NCBI GenBank assembly: GCA_036571765.1
Contig: BROE01000004.1
Span: forward strand, 767,016 to 831,015
DNA length: 64,000 bases
Source: Plecoglossus altivelis
Taxonomy: Eukaryota > Chordata > Actinopteri > Osmeriformes > Plecoglossidae
Reading direction: 5' to 3'
Shown piece by piece: positions 12,490-25,200 of this stretch. The position numbers and the translations under genes are program-made. The notes below the pieces were generated by a model that did no database searches, was not told where the DNA came from, and saw nothing but the letters and a program-made list of their open reading frames with translations. Every line of letters begins with the position of its first letter. The first letter of the stretch is position 1.

Positions 12490-14560
12490 GCCAGGGTTTC
12501 TTTGCTCTGCTACGGAATGTGTCGTCAAGGCAGCCTGTGACAGCAAAGCAGCGGTGCTTCACTGAATGGCAACTGAACCTGGACATTTGAGACTGTAGAG
12601 TCGGGCTGGGAGTTCATCTACTGGCAGGGATGAGGAGAGAGGTCATCCTTGTGGAATAATCAAAGTCCTCTAGCCAATCACAGTGTAACAGTGGTGCAGT
12701 AAAGAGCTTTAGAACACAAGTTCCTAATTCATGTGATGTTTTTTTTTTCTGGCTAGACTTCTGACGTAGGCCCTTTCATTTTGCATAGACAAATGTGATG
12801 TCGTCCTCTGATTTGTTTAATGCGGAGACCATGGAAAAACACATAAACCGCTGTTTAAATTATGCTTACGTTTGTATTACAATGTTGGCTGACAAACAGA
12901 TTATTGTGGAAAACGAAAGAACTGATTCTGAAAGTTTTTTTTTGAGGAAGCTCTCACTTCAAGGTTCCCTTTTCTGGGTTGTTATAACAGCCGGATTGAA
13001 AACACCTAAAATACCACTGGCATGTTAGAAGTACGTTCCTAAAACAAACTACACACTGCATTTAGTTCTACCGCACACTTTACGATTTCTATTTGATTGC
13101 CCTTTTAGGAAACCATGCTGTGCTCATTAAACCTTTAGCCAGTTTGAACAGGCAGATCAACAACTGTTCACCAACATATTGTACTGCAGGTGAGATCTGA
13201 AGCAAACTTTCCTGTTCCTCAACCGTGACAAGTCTGTAGTTGGGTGCATCTCCAACTGTGCGCTGTATAATGAGAAGCAATTACTCCGAATGACAGGTGA
13301 ACGGTTCGACCCACATCGCAGCACCAGAACCAAAGCTGTCAGCGGTGGGAAGGCCTCTTGGAGCTGTTGAATCTTAGCCTCGGGGACTCTGGTCTCGCAG
13401 CTGAGAACTGATCCTCTCCACACACACACACAGCTCATCAGAGAAGCCATTTTACATCACCTCAGAAGGTTGTCGAGTTCTTTAGGTCACACTGAATTAG
13501 CGTATGACATTCCATCAGTTCGGACTGAGAGAGCGAAGGTGTTCCACACCCTTTAGATAAACGAGGGTAGTGGATCATAAGAGCTTCACGTTGACATTCC
13601 CTGTTTGTTTAACTCTGAATGTAAACCACAGATGTATAACGTATGTTTAACTGCCATGTTGAGTTAATGAAATGGCTACGAGTCAAACATGCAGGGGTCT
13701 GATAGTCATCTGCTGTTAGGAAAATGTTATGATTAACTCAGCTGATTGCGACATCACTATTTATGATTTGACAAAGCACACTTTAACAAGCCTTAAAGGG
13801 AAATTTGGACATTTTTGGAAAACATTCCTGGCCTTATTTTAGTCAGTCTCTACGTAAAAAACGGTGTTGAAAGCTTTAGTTTCAAACACAATGTCCAAGG
13901 GAGGAATAGAACTAAGCAACAGAAATCCGACAAAAAAAACCTTGCAGAGCTAGCTAAACAAAACATACTGAGTTGGCATTTTTGCTTGTGTAAAACGAAT
14001 ACACGCGTGAAGTGAAAGTGAACTGGTATAAGAGAAAACAGTTGTTTTGGGAGAATCCCTCCAGTCATCAAATAGCATCTGTTCAGAGTCAAGTTGACTA
14101 TTTTGTGTCCTCAATAAAGTTCACAACGTTGGATTCTGAACTTTGTTCTAAATATGTAGCATAAACATTGTGCTTTTCCATTCACAGAGGAAAGGGACTA
14201 TCAACGAATTAATCAACTAACCCTAACAATCAAATGTAATATCATACAGAACATACAAAGAATCAAGAACTCAAGCAAAACATGGGCGAGGGGCGAATCA
14301 GACTGTGAACAGAGCGAACATGCTCTCACAGTGTCAGACCTTTGTCCAAACAGTTTGTGTGTAAGGCTCCACAATACGCAATTTACGGTTTTCAAGAGTC
14401 ATTATTCACTGTTAGCCTTTTTTCAAACAGGCTTTGTACAGTGTTCTAAGAGAAACCGCTACTGTAGGTCTTTTGAGGGACCCAGTGCTAAATGTGAACA
14501 AACCTCTACTGGCTTCTATGGCATGTTGCCAAGTCAGGAGATTCTCACAATGGTGAGCTT
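12490..14560. other. Gene-free stretch upstream of the crystallin gene
   Basis: AT-rich unique DNA with no supported exon. The last few hundred bases may hold distal promoter elements of the crystallin gene. I could not identify specific factor sites with confidence. Confidence 0.4.
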
Positions 14561-14572
14561 TGGTAGGGCAGG

Positions 14573-14580
14573 TATAAAAA
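14573..14580 (+). promoter_or_regulatory. TATA box of the gamma-M crystallin gene
   Basis: A TATAAAAA box lies 99 bp upstream of the start codon. Transcription would then begin near 14603-14606 (GGCAGTCAG), giving a 5' UTR of about 67 nt with no need for an intron. A weak MARE-like half site (TGCTGA on the minus strand, 14615-14620) lies just downstream. Maf-type control is normal for lens crystallins, but that site is only suggestive. Confidence 0.75.
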
Positions 14581-14671
14581 GCCAAGGTTTTCCATCAGGT
14601 AGGCAGTCAGCTCATCAGCAAGAGTTCCAGCCTCCAAAATAACTGAGCACCACCTGAACCAAAGAGCCACA

Positions 14672-15232
14672 ATGACCTCCAACATGATGTCCAAGATCAC
14701 CTTCTTTGAGGACAGGAACTTCCAGGGCCGTTCCTACGAGTGCATGAACGACATGTCCGACATGTCCTCCTACATGTCCCGCTGCCACTCCTGCAGGGTG
14801 GAGAGAGGCTGCTTCATGGTCTACGATCGCACCAACTACATGGGTAACCAGTACTTCATGAGGAGGGGCGAATACGCCGACTACATGAGCATGATGGGCA
14901 TGAACGAGTGCATCAGGTCCTGCCGCATGATCCCCATGTACAGAGGCAACTACAGGATGAGGATCTACGAGAGGGAGAACTTCGGTGGCCAGATGCACGA
15001 GATGATGGACGACTGTGACAACATCATGGATCGTTTCCGCATGAACAACTTCATGTCCTGCAACGTGATGGAGGGCCATTGGCTGATGTACGAGCAGGCT
15101 GGCTACAGAGGCAGGATGATGTACATGAGGCCTGGAGAGTACAGGAACTTCAGCCAGATGATGGGCAGCATGGGTGGTATGGGAAACATGAGGTTCATGA
15201 GCATGAGGCGCATCATGGATTCCTATCACTAA
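14672..15232 (+). CDS. crygm: Gamma-M crystallin (fish lens crystallin), intronless
   Basis: The 186-aa protein is a two-domain beta/gamma crystallin, a structural refractive protein of the lens fibre cytoplasm. Four Greek-key motifs are visible by their aromatic-x4-aromatic-x-Gly signatures: FFEDRNFQG near residue 11, a second starting at VYDRTNYMG, IYERENFGG at the start of the C-terminal domain, and MYEQAGYRG. The inter-domain linker is around CRMIPMY. About 36 of 186 residues are Met and only one is Trp, the signature of aquatic gamma-M crystallins in very dense lenses. The start has a good context (GCCACAATGA), with a TATA box 99 bp upstream and ATTAAA after the stop. Canonical gamma genes have an intron after the first few codons and one at the linker; this frame crosses both places without a break. 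The exact subgroup (M paralog) cannot be fixed. The antisense frame over the gene is a shadow. Confidence 0.95.
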   Translation: MTSNMMSKITFFEDRNFQGRSYECMNDMSDMSSYMSRCHSCRVERGCFMVYDRTNYMGNQYFMRRGEYADYMSMMGMNECIRSCRMIPMYRGNYRMRIYERENFGGQMHEMMDDCDNIMDRFRMNNFMSCNVMEGHWLMYEQAGYRGRMMYMRPGEYRNFSQMMGSMGGMGNMRFMSMRRIMDSYH

Positions 15233-15276
15233 ACGCTACTTGACAAAATGTAAATTGCTCAACGTTTTCATGAGAA

Positions 15277-15282
15277 ATTAAA
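15277..15282 (+). promoter_or_regulatory. Poly(A) signal of the crystallin gene
   Basis: ATTAAA lies 45 bp after the stop codon. This common variant signal would give a very short 3' UTR, as is usual for crystallin genes. Confidence 0.65.
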
Positions 15283-15299
15283 GAAACAAATCGTTGTCG

Positions 15300-16560
15300 T
15301 AAACTTTGATTCTGAGATTACTTTCATTTGGTTTTGTTGCGAATGGGAAATGTTTGAACGTGGTTAGCTAGGAATACAGGTAGAGATCAGGTAGCTACGG
15401 TTTTCATTCAGAAGACGATCTCGACGATCGTACAAAGTTACAACCGACTCACATCCAACAGGGCAGCCGAACCATCAACTATCGAATTAACTTGTCAAGG
15501 TAAAAAAAAAAGAAATGAAATACTAATTTCTTATACTTATGCAATGTTGCCATGTTTATACGTTGTGTTCTCTCAGTAATACATGTCATTTAAAATATAC
15601 TTCAAACAGCAACACAACAAGTAGTGTTTAGTTTTATGAGGAGTAACAACTTCCTGGATGTGGTTCTAATAGCTAACCACCTCAAACATTTTTATTATTA
15701 TTCAAATGACTAACAATCCACAAGAAAACATTAATTACCGTCTAAAACCAAGACACAGAAAACCTTGTTGAAGCGGAATCCAGCAGCCAGTATTAACTAT
15801 AATCCTCAAGGAGACCAGAGGCACGGGTCTTAGACCCCCAGCTCTGCAGGTCAAGGTGCGTCTGCTCCCTGATCCCACCTGAGATGCTTCACATGCTGGG
15901 AGGAGGAGCGGCTCCGATCGCAACAAGGTAATTAGGTGGATTTAATTGGATGAGGTCATAAAGAGCTGATCCAGGCCAATCAGGGTCCACCGTGAGACGG
16001 CCTGGATGCATCAACACAGGATCGTGGTACCCTATAATGTATCTTTGATGCTTCATGAGAGAGAATCTATATCCTTGTATTGACATCCCACTACCTGACT
16101 AACCATCAGTAAGTCCAGTCATCCTCAGGCATACAAACATGAATCTATCGTGCACTACAGCGGTTTGCTTTGAATACATCCCCACAACGCGCTGAGATGG
16201 ATCTGTGTGTGTGTGTGTGTCTGCGTGAAATCAAGCAATTACGTTTTTATTGCCAAGGTAACGTATTCTACCCTTAAAAGAGGTGTCACTAAACATCACA
16301 TCTTACTCAGCCTCTTTCACAGGACACAGCATGGGAGCAGTGGACAGACCTGCCAACTCCATAAAGCTGGAGCCAACAAAGACAAGGTTGAAAGGGACTC
16401 TGATCTTGGGTTGGTGCGGATGTTGAGTTGGTCCTGCATGTCTCTTAGGCTTGCGGCGTGAAGGAAATAACAAGAGAAAAGTGGAACATCGCTTTCATAT
16501 TCTTATGCTTGTTTTGCGTTTTTAATCACTCAGCCTGGGTGGATGTGAGAGGATGCATGT
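15300..16560. other. Gene-free stretch
   Basis: Unique AT-rich DNA with one short GT run near 16205. No exon is supported. Confidence 0.45.
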
Positions 16561-16564
16561 GAAA

Positions 16565-16830
16565 CAGAGAGAGACAGAGATAGAGACAGAGAGATAGAGA
16601 CATAGAGATGGAGATCTAGAGACAGAGAGATAGAGAGAGAGAGATAGAGACAGAGAGATAGAGACACAGAGATAGAGACAGAGAGAGATAGATACAGAGA
16701 GATAGAGACAGAGAGATAGAGATATAGATAGAGACAGGGAGATAGAGACAGAGAGAGATAGAGACAGAGAGAGATAGAGACAGAGAGAGATAGAGACAGA
16801 GAGATAGAGACAGAGACAGAGAGATAGAGT
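16565..16830 (+). repeat. GATAGAGACAGA-type microsatellite
   Basis: About 265 bp of GATA/GACA/GAGA blocks, mostly as (GATAGAGACAGA)n. Open frames across it are artefacts. Confidence 0.9.
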
Positions 16831-17620
16831 GTCCGAAAACATGGCCTTTCGGAAATTAGTATGAGGTGAAAAAGAGAGTATTTAAATACTAAACGAAGTC
16901 AAAGCTTTCTTGTTGTTGAGAAGCCTAAAACCCCCCAGCATGCAATGATGACAAGACCGTCAACAATTTCTTTGAGATTCCAACATGGACAGAAATAATT
17001 CATGAATCGCGCTGAAAATAACCTCTCTGTTCAATGTTTTAAAACTGCCCTCTGTGCAGTTGGGCTGTAATCCAACGTGACAAGGTCCTATTTAGTTCAA
17101 ATCATTCAGATGGAAAGAGATGCGCTCTGGCAAAGCCAAAACCAAACAATGACCTCATCTACATGGATCCACTGTCTATTTAAGCCTGTTAATTTGGACA
17201 GTGTCACTGGGCCCCCGAACACCAACATGCAGACAAGCTTGAAAGAGAACCACACAGCAGAACTAAAATAGAGCGAGTGTTAGAGAATGGCTGAAACAAG
17301 ACTTTAGACACGAGTATATTGTCTTGTCTTCTATGCACCATCAACAGAGGCGCTATAAGGTTAGTCTAACCTACTCTGGGAGAATTGAGAGGCAGGCATG
17401 GCAGGATGGCAATCAAAGCAGTGTTTGCGAGGTAAACCAAGACTGGCCTTCATCCTTTTGGAAAACAGCAGGGGGGCAGAGAAAGGAGAGCGGCTTCTTT
17501 CCTGGGATTAATTCAACGGCTGTCTCTGTCTCTGTCTCTGTCTCTGCAGGGATACCCGGAGTTTGGAGACTTGGGGAGAAATGGAAACGGGCACAACGTG
17601 AGGGTGTTGAAAACAGAACC
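16831..17620. other. Gene-free stretch
   Basis: No supported gene. A TCTCTG run at 17522-17548 is followed by CAG and a short open stretch ending at a GTGAGG (17550-17604). That looks like an exon by chance, and I recognise no protein in it. Confidence 0.35.
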
Positions 17621-17621
17621 A

Positions 17622-17832
17622 GGAAATGTGTGTGTGTGTGTGTGTTTGTGTGTTTATATGTGTGTGTGTGTGTGTGTGTGTATGTGTGTTTATATGTGTG
17701 TGTGTGTTTATATGTGTGTGTGTTCAGTATATGTGTGTGTGTGTTTATATGTGTGTTTATATGTGTGTGTGTATGTGTGTTTACATGTGTGTGTGTGTGT
17801 TTGTGTGTTTATATGTGTGTGTGTATGTGTGT

Positions 17833-17872
<40 letters not shown>
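17622..17872 (+). repeat. GT-rich microsatellite
   Basis: Interrupted (GT)n with TTTATAT interruptions gives a higher-order pattern of about 20-40 bp. It ends in an uninterrupted GT run. Confidence 0.95.
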
Positions 17873-17873
<1 letters not shown>

Positions 17874-18069
17874 GGGTAGGGCAGGGTAGCATCTGTCCAT
17901 CATGGCCTCACAGGAAGGAGAATATGAGGAGAGGTAGATGAGACTAAACACACAGCCCCAGGGTTTCCAACACAAGCCAGGGAGCGGGAGGGTCAAAGGG
18001 TCGACCCCTAGCTGTGTTCAGCTGAGCCCGCAAATCAGTCTAATATGATCTTGGCAGGGCCTCTACCCA

Positions 18070-18296
18070 GGGTGGAGGGCTGGAGGGGAGGAGGGCTGGA
18101 AGGGAGAAGGGCTGGTGGGATGGAGGGGAGGAGGGGTGGAGGGGAAGAGGGCTGGAGGGGAGGCGGGGTGGGAGGAGGGGCTGGAGGGGGATAGAGGGGG
18201 TGGAGGGGGAAGAGGGCTGCTTTGGAGGGTGAGGGGAGTGGGGTGGAGAGGAAGAGGGCTGGGGGGAGAAGGCTGGAGGGGAGGAGGGGGGGGGTT

Positions 18297-18340
<44 letters not shown>

Positions 18341-18795
18341 GGGGGGGGGGCTTGTTGGGGGGGGGGATGGCTTTCGCCTGGGTTGGAGGGGTGGGTGGCT
18401 GGGGAAAAGGGTGGGGGGAGGGAAAAGGGGGAGGGGAAGTGGGAAAATGGGGTGGGGGGGGGGTGCTTGGGGGGGAGGGGGGGGTGTGGGGAGGGGGTGG
18501 AGTGCTTTGGCTGGATGTGTGGGGGGGGGGGGGTTTTTTTTTTTTTTTTTTTTTTGGCGGGGGGGGGGGGGGGGCTGGGGGCCTGGGGGTTTGGGCTGGA
18601 GGCTGGGGAGGGGGGGGTGTGGGGGGTGGGGGGGAAGAGGGAGAGGGCTGGAGGGGGAGAGGAGGGTGGAGGGCTGAGGGGAGGAGAGGTGGAGAGCTGG
18701 AGGGGAGGAGGGCTGGAGGGGAGGAGGGCTGGAGGGGAGGAGGGCTGGAGGGGAGGAGGGCTGGAGGGAGGGGGGCTGGAGGGGAGGTGGATCAG
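18070..18795 (+). repeat. G-rich GGAGGGGAGGAGGGCT minisatellite with poly-G and poly-T runs
   Basis: About 720 bp, extremely G-rich on the + strand. Regular GGCTGGAGGGGAGGA units occur at both ends. The middle has a G tract of about 40 bases (near 18300-18340) and a T run of about 20 bases (near 18534-18555) inside more G. Open frames are compositional artefacts. The homopolymers may be partly sequencing or assembly error. Confidence 0.9.
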
Positions 18796-18799
18796 AGCA

Positions 18800-21045
18800 A
18801 AGGTCAGGCTGAAGATCTGATGCTTCTAATTGATCTCACTGATGGGACAGAGATATTTCTTGGGATCTTTTCCAACAAGACATTTTATAAGGCAGGCGGC
18901 CATGATAGTTATTTTATTATTAGTTAATTTCTCTAATGAAAAAAGGGCTATTCAGTTACAACACACATGAATGGATCATCTTTGTAAAAGAAACTGAAAC
19001 TTCATAGTATATCCATAGTTATATTGCGGGATTGTCTAATGAAAATATTTGGCCAGGTATCTCACAGTAACTTGTCTAGGGTTTGTATTTGAAGACGTTA
19101 TGGCACAACGTGAGCTGACATGCAACTGGAAGAAATCCCTCTCCAAGTATGCTATCTTTATGTTCAATATTGTTTGTTTTTAAAAAGGCAAAAAAAGAAG
19201 ATTTTGTAAGGCATCTTTATTAACAATATAATCCAGTTTTTTTTTTTCTACCAGTGAAGAAGAGTGAGTTTTTCCACAGTCGAGGAGACTGATTTCAACA
19301 CCAGAGAAAAGACCTTCATTCTTCCACCCAAGGTTGTTAATCCTCCAGACAGCTTCTGTTTAGCGTTTGGATTTAAGTCAACTGTCAACACGAATCCATC
19401 AACGTTCTATGACAACCTGCAAAGAATGCCACAGCCTCCACAGTGAAGTGCACATCACTAGCGACAGTGCATGTCAGGATGGAGTTGGGAACAGATCCAG
19501 TCCTTTCAGGAGGGCCTAGTTCACAGAGATGTTGTTGTTTTTCTAACCAATGAAGGGATGACGCACTTCAGACATAATGCAAAGGGGACGTCATCGGAAC
19601 AGAACAATTATAACTTCTACAATTGATTAGTGTTCACAAGCGAATGAGTTTCGCCTTTGTAATAATTTAATCATAAGTTGTCAAATCTTATGCAAATGAT
19701 TGGATTTGCACATAAAAAAACAACCTTTTTATAGAAATCAACAATTATTTCCAATACCATTATGTTTTTCCTTGTGTATAACAATGCAGACTACCATGTG
19801 ATTGTGAAGCATGAATCTGTCTCTTTCTGCATGCAGAGTGTGACAATGTGGGCTGTTGGCCCATTGTGTGCTGTATACAAGTTGGGACATTTCCATTTTA
19901 ACTCCTTCAAAAGATGAATATCGCATCAAATCTGAAACGGCTTGGTTTACCAAAACCACTAAGGTCTAGAATTAGCTAGTAATTTGTCAGTAAACATATT
20001 TCAAACCGGATTTTTCAGCTATACGCCCTGAGTAGGTGAGAGGGAAAGAGAGAGAGAAACATGATATTCTGCACGTACGTATGTACAGACATGTTTGTTG
20101 GGAGCCCCACGGTAAAATGAAGTCTTCCATATCAGTTTCAGAAGTTACGTCTAAACCAAAGGAAAGGACCCTTCTCTGCAGGGTGTTTTCGTAACTTAAA
20201 GTATTTTCTCCCATGTTCACGGGAGGGGGGTGGGGTTGGGGGGACGGGGGAGGAGGGGGGGAGGAGGGGGGACGGGGGCGTGTTATATTTTTAAAAACAT
20301 TATGTTTTCTGGGCCTTTTGTTTCGCAAACCTCTCCATTCCACCGGTTGCCATGGAAAAAGGCTGACAGACTGGAAAAGCTTGTTGAGAAGAGAGAATGG
20401 CAGCAAAGAGATGGAATATCAGACAGTTGACCGCTTGGGGCAAAGGGGGGGTGCCTGTCGTACAGAGAGCCTCATTGTGGTATCCACACCAGATTTACAT
20501 GAAGGGAAAACAGGTGTGAACTGGTATAAGGCTGAAGTAATTCAGCGTCCACAAATGTGGGAATCCAGTTTCAGGTTTTTTCAATAAATTTGACAGATGC
20601 AGGCAGCTGCTCAGGACAGGCCAGGCTGTGCTGCTGGGGGCCAGACTTACAGAGGCCATCTCAAGACAGACTTAATTTAGCGGGTCACACATCATTTGGG
20701 AGAGTGTTTTGACAGCATCCCGCTGTTCAGTTAAAGTGAGGTGGCATGACATGATCCTGAATGGTCATCAACAGCCAACAGAGGAACCAAGACGTTCTCC
20801 TCACCACAGATCTCCAGAGATCAATAAGATGTCAGAAAGTAGCTCATTTGATCAAAGTGTGGAGTTCCTTTACCACTCGCAGAGTCAAATAACACAGAGG
20901 AAAACTGTCATGTTGATTTCAGAATTCTGTTGGTAGAATGACCAGCTCATTCATGATAGGGGCGACAGGTAGAAGAAGGGTGTTTACAGCTGACAGTTAC
21001 AGAACTGTGTGGCTTCTCTCCATGTTACAAACTGCCACAGTTGGT
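18800..21045. other. Gene-free stretch
   Basis: No supported exon. AT-rich unique DNA, with a G-rich patch at 20220-20280 (GGGGGGA units). Confidence 0.45.
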
Positions 21046-21049
21046 ACCC

Positions 21050-21139
21050 AGAGGCAGGCAGGCAGGCATAGACAGATAGATAGACAGACAGACAGACAGG
21101 CAGGCAGGCAGGCATAGACAGATAGACAGACAGACAGGC

Positions 21140-21210
<71 letters not shown>

Positions 21211-21235
21211 TAGACAGATAGACAGACAGACAGGC

Positions 21236-21304
<69 letters not shown>

Positions 21305-21945
21305 CATAGACAGACAGACAGACAGGCAGGCAGGCATTAGACAGACAGACAGGAAATGGACAGACAGACATGCAGGCAGGCAGGCAGGGAGAGAGGCAGG
21401 GTGAGAGGCAGGGGAGGGTGTGAGGCAGGGCAGGCAGGCAGGCAGGCAGACAGACAGCAATACAGAGACAGACAGCAGCTAACAGACAGACAGACAGGCA
21501 TAAGACAGGACAGGCAGGCAGGCAGGCTGGCAGGCAATTAGGACAGACAGTACAGACAGACAGACAGACAGACAGACAGCGCAGGCAGGCAGGCAGGCAG
21601 GCAGGCAGGAGGGCACGCAGGCAGGCAGGCTGAGACAGGCAGGCAGGCATAGACAGACAGGCAGGCAGGCAGGGCAGGCAGACAGACAGGCATGAGACAG
21701 ACAGACAGGCGCCAGGCAGGCAGGCAGCATAGAAGACAGACAGACAGACAGGCATAGACAGACACACCGACAGACAGACAGACAGACAGACAGGCAGGCA
21801 TAGACAGACACACAGACAGACAGACAGACAGGGACAGCAGGCAGGCATGGCGGGCAGGCAGGCAGGCATAGACAGGCAGGCAGGCATAGACCAGGCAGCC
21901 AGCAGGCAGGCAGGCAGAAGGCAGGCATTGACAGACAGACAGGCA

Positions 21946-22003
<58 letters not shown>

Positions 22004-22050
22004 ACAGACAGGCATAGACAGACAGGCAGGCAGGCATAGACAGACAGACA
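21050..22050 (+). repeat. 1-kb CAGG/CAGA tetranucleotide array
   Basis: About 1 kb of (CAGG)n and (CAGA)n blocks with CATAGACAGATAGA punctuations at intervals suggesting a higher-order repeat. The minus frame reads Cys/Leu/Pro/Ser repeats and has no coding meaning. Confidence 0.95.
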
Positions 22051-22209
22051 CAGTGCTGTTTGACACCAGTGTTATCTGAGCTGTGTGGTGGCAGTTGGCA
22101 GGATAGGTTTCACCCGGTGTAAATGTGAAGTGACAGTGTGTTATTGTGATAAGACTGAGGCGGGCCCGTCTAATTCTGGGGGGAGGGGAGGGGGGCGAGA
22201 GTGTTCTGT

Positions 22210-22290
22210 TGAATACTGGGAGAGAGAGAGATAGAGAGGGAGGGAGAGAGAGAGAGAGACAGAGAGAGATAGAGAGGGAGGGAGAGAGAG
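22210..22290 (+). repeat. GAGA microsatellite
   Basis: Short purine run with GGGAGGGAGAGAGAG blocks. Confidence 0.85.
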
Positions 22291-22299
22291 TGGCATGCA

Positions 22300-25200
22300 T
22301 TGGCCAACTCTGTAATAAGATCTGAGCCAAAACTGCAGGCTTCCATTTGTGTGAACAGGGAAAAACGTGTGTTGATAGATCCGAGACCTATCCCTTTACA
22401 GTTGGGGCCAACTACTTACTGCATGAACAGCTACCTGTTTTTCTTAAGAATATCCTTGTTATACTTTCAGTTAACGGTTTGATAAAGGACAATCTTTAAA
22501 TTACAGGTTGAAACATATTTGTGTAAACTTGTTCTAGAACAGCCAAACTCCCCGATATACAAATATTTAATTAAAAATGTAAAAAAATTAATTCAAGTGT
22601 TTGTTCTGAGTGTGCAGTGTCATATGGCAGATATTTGTACTGAATACAAGTCAACAAATAAGGGTGTGGTGGGGGGAAAGGAAAAAGAGAAAGAGGGAGA
22701 AAAAAACAGCCAACATGGCTGGCAATGAATTGTGGGAACATATGGCATGGAAGGGGAGGAGCAGCATGGGGTTATCCATGTGGCTTGAAAGAGAAAAATG
22801 AACAAGAGACAAGCGCAAGTCTGTCACTGCCCTGCGTCTGCTACAGACCAAGTCAGAGCCGCTCTCCACCTCCACACGCCAGGACCATGCTGGATGAGCT
22901 GGCCGCCATATTGGAATTTACACCCCCCCCCCACACCCCCACCACGCACACACACCTCCTCCGTAGTGCTTTTAATTATTCTCCGACAAAATGGAGGACG
23001 ATGAATGAGAGATGGAGAGTGATTGAGGTGGGGGGTGAGGGAGGGTGGGGGGGGGGGGTGGAGAGGGGTGGGGTGGCTTTGTGCAGCACACCATTCTACC
23101 CCGCAGGTCAGGGAGCGATACCTCCCTCCTCTCCCTCCCCATCGCCTGCCGTCAGTGCTTCACTGGGGTATTGTGGAGCTGTTGCCATGGAGATGTGGGT
23201 CAGAGCGCTGATGTGCGAGCTACCCTGTGGATTTGAGGCTGGTAACGGAGTAACAGCAGCCCAGGCTAGAACCCACAGTAAACTCTGACTGAATCTAGGT
23301 CACTGGGATTCTCCAGAGCAGCTAGCGACTGGGCTAAAGTTATGGGGAAGGGCGGGGGGGGGGGGGGGGGTGCTAGTATTTGGGGGGTTGTCAGTCGGGG
23401 TATTTGGGGGAGTGAAGGGGATTTGGAAGAGGGAGGGGAGCGGGAAGAGGTACTCAGAGAGGAAATATATAACGGCTGAGAACTGTGGGTGGGTGGGGCC
23501 AAGGGGGAACAGGAAGATGTTAAATACATTTGGGGTGATGTCTGTGGTCAGTTTGATTTCTACCGTGGTTATCATTTACTCCTTGAAAGTATGGTCATAG
23601 GAAGCTTCACTGTTATCTACTTCCCCAATATGGAACAAACCGATTTAATAACAACCACTAGGATATAAATATAAATGAGGGGTAATAATAACAAACAATG
23701 CAAGTAAACGTTTGGTTATTTGGTTATTGGAATGTAAACGAGTGTAAAATGAGAAGCTGACCAATTTGACTGTTTGTCATTTGAGGTTATTTCAGTTCAT
23801 GTCCTTCACAGAATTCGACTCTTACTTGTCCCGAAATGTCTGTATCCATGCAGAAGTCTGTTAAAGGGTAAAAAACTTCTAGAATCTAGAATCAGATAAC
23901 AATCATTCCACACCGATCTGTAAGAAGAGTTTAAAAAACAAATCTAGCAGTGGTCTCTTGGTCTGCTACAGTAAATACCTCCTAATATGGATACACAGGC
24001 TTTATCAAACACGGATCATCCTGGTCGTCTCTCCAGTTCTCTGCATCGTGTTATTAAAGGATTAGTCTGTTCTTTATGTAGTCTTTGTTTGCGAGTCACC
24101 CATATGATGTTTTCTCTTTGTAAAACCATCCATCTGTTAAATGCAGCTGCAGTAGGATATTGTTGGCAGTGGCTGTCTCTTTTTTTATTTTTTTATTTAT
24201 TTATTGGAGATTAGATATGCAAATGATATGATGTTGTTGAGCGTGATGGTGTCTGTTGGCAACAGTCATCCCAAATCCTTCATTACACCACTAAGGGTAT
24301 TTACAAACCCATTTAAAAAGGTAAAACCCTATTTTGTGAAGTCAAGAATTTCGCTATGATTAGAGCTACCTCATATAAAGGGCAAATGCGATTGACTTGA
24401 ACCACGTTCGCTGTTAAGAACGTATTTTAATTGAATTGTAATCATGATTATTACCTTAAACCATGGTACATTCAACAGACACTCCACAACAGAGCCTTTA
24501 AGTTCACTATCTACAAACACATTCAACCCTAGTAAATCTTTGACGCTGTTGAAAAACGTCTTCGTGACTATCTAAACATTCTTCACCTCCTACAAGAGCA
24601 ACAGACAAAAAAAGAGAGAGGAAAAGACAGTGAATAGCCTCAGTTCCTCATCCACTTCTTTAGGAGTGTGTACACAATCTGGAGACATGCAGATGGAAGG
24701 GCGGAATGTTGAAAAGAAGAGTGGCGGAACCTCTATTGTGATGCAGATTCCAAACCATGACGATGGGACTAATTGAGTAACTTCTTCAATAGCTAAACCC
24801 CTTAGAAGTCAAGAAAGGCTAGGAGTGACAGAGCTGTTTCATTGGTGGAGCCCTGAGTGGGCATTTCAGCTGTTTGCTGATTCAACCACAAGTGTCATCA
24901 CTCCTCTGCCTGCCTGGTTACCATTTGCATAATGTTATTACAACGCGGTAACTAGGTTCAGGATTTGAGTACGGCATCGTCAACACAAATCATGGAAAAC
25001 TATGACCTTAGATACCACACTGTCTGTCACAATCAGGAAGGAGAAAGGGTATCAAAAATAGCTCAAATGAACACTGGATGTAGAACATTTGCACTAGAAA
25101 AAGTAATCAAACTGCCACATACATTTGCATTTAAGTCTGACTGCAGATCTGGATCTGCTCCAATGACTCTGAAAGGAAGTTTCCTGATAGGTACTTTGTA

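Noticed and set aside
14615..15229. 204-codon His/Val-rich frame antisense to the crystallin
   Set aside because: Complement of Met/Arg-rich crystallin codons; no other support.
17544..17606. Exon-like segment with CAG acceptor and GTGAGG donor
   Set aside because: The acceptor tract is a TCTCTG simple repeat, the segment is very short and encodes nothing recognised, and no partner exon was found.
18115..18927. 270-codon Gly-rich + frame
   Set aside because: A by-product of the G-rich array, which has stops in no frame; homopolymers make the frame itself unreliable.
20984..22330. Cys/Leu/Pro-rich frames up to 346 codons
   Set aside because: Produced by the CAGG/CAGA tetranucleotide array; no domain and no unique sequence.
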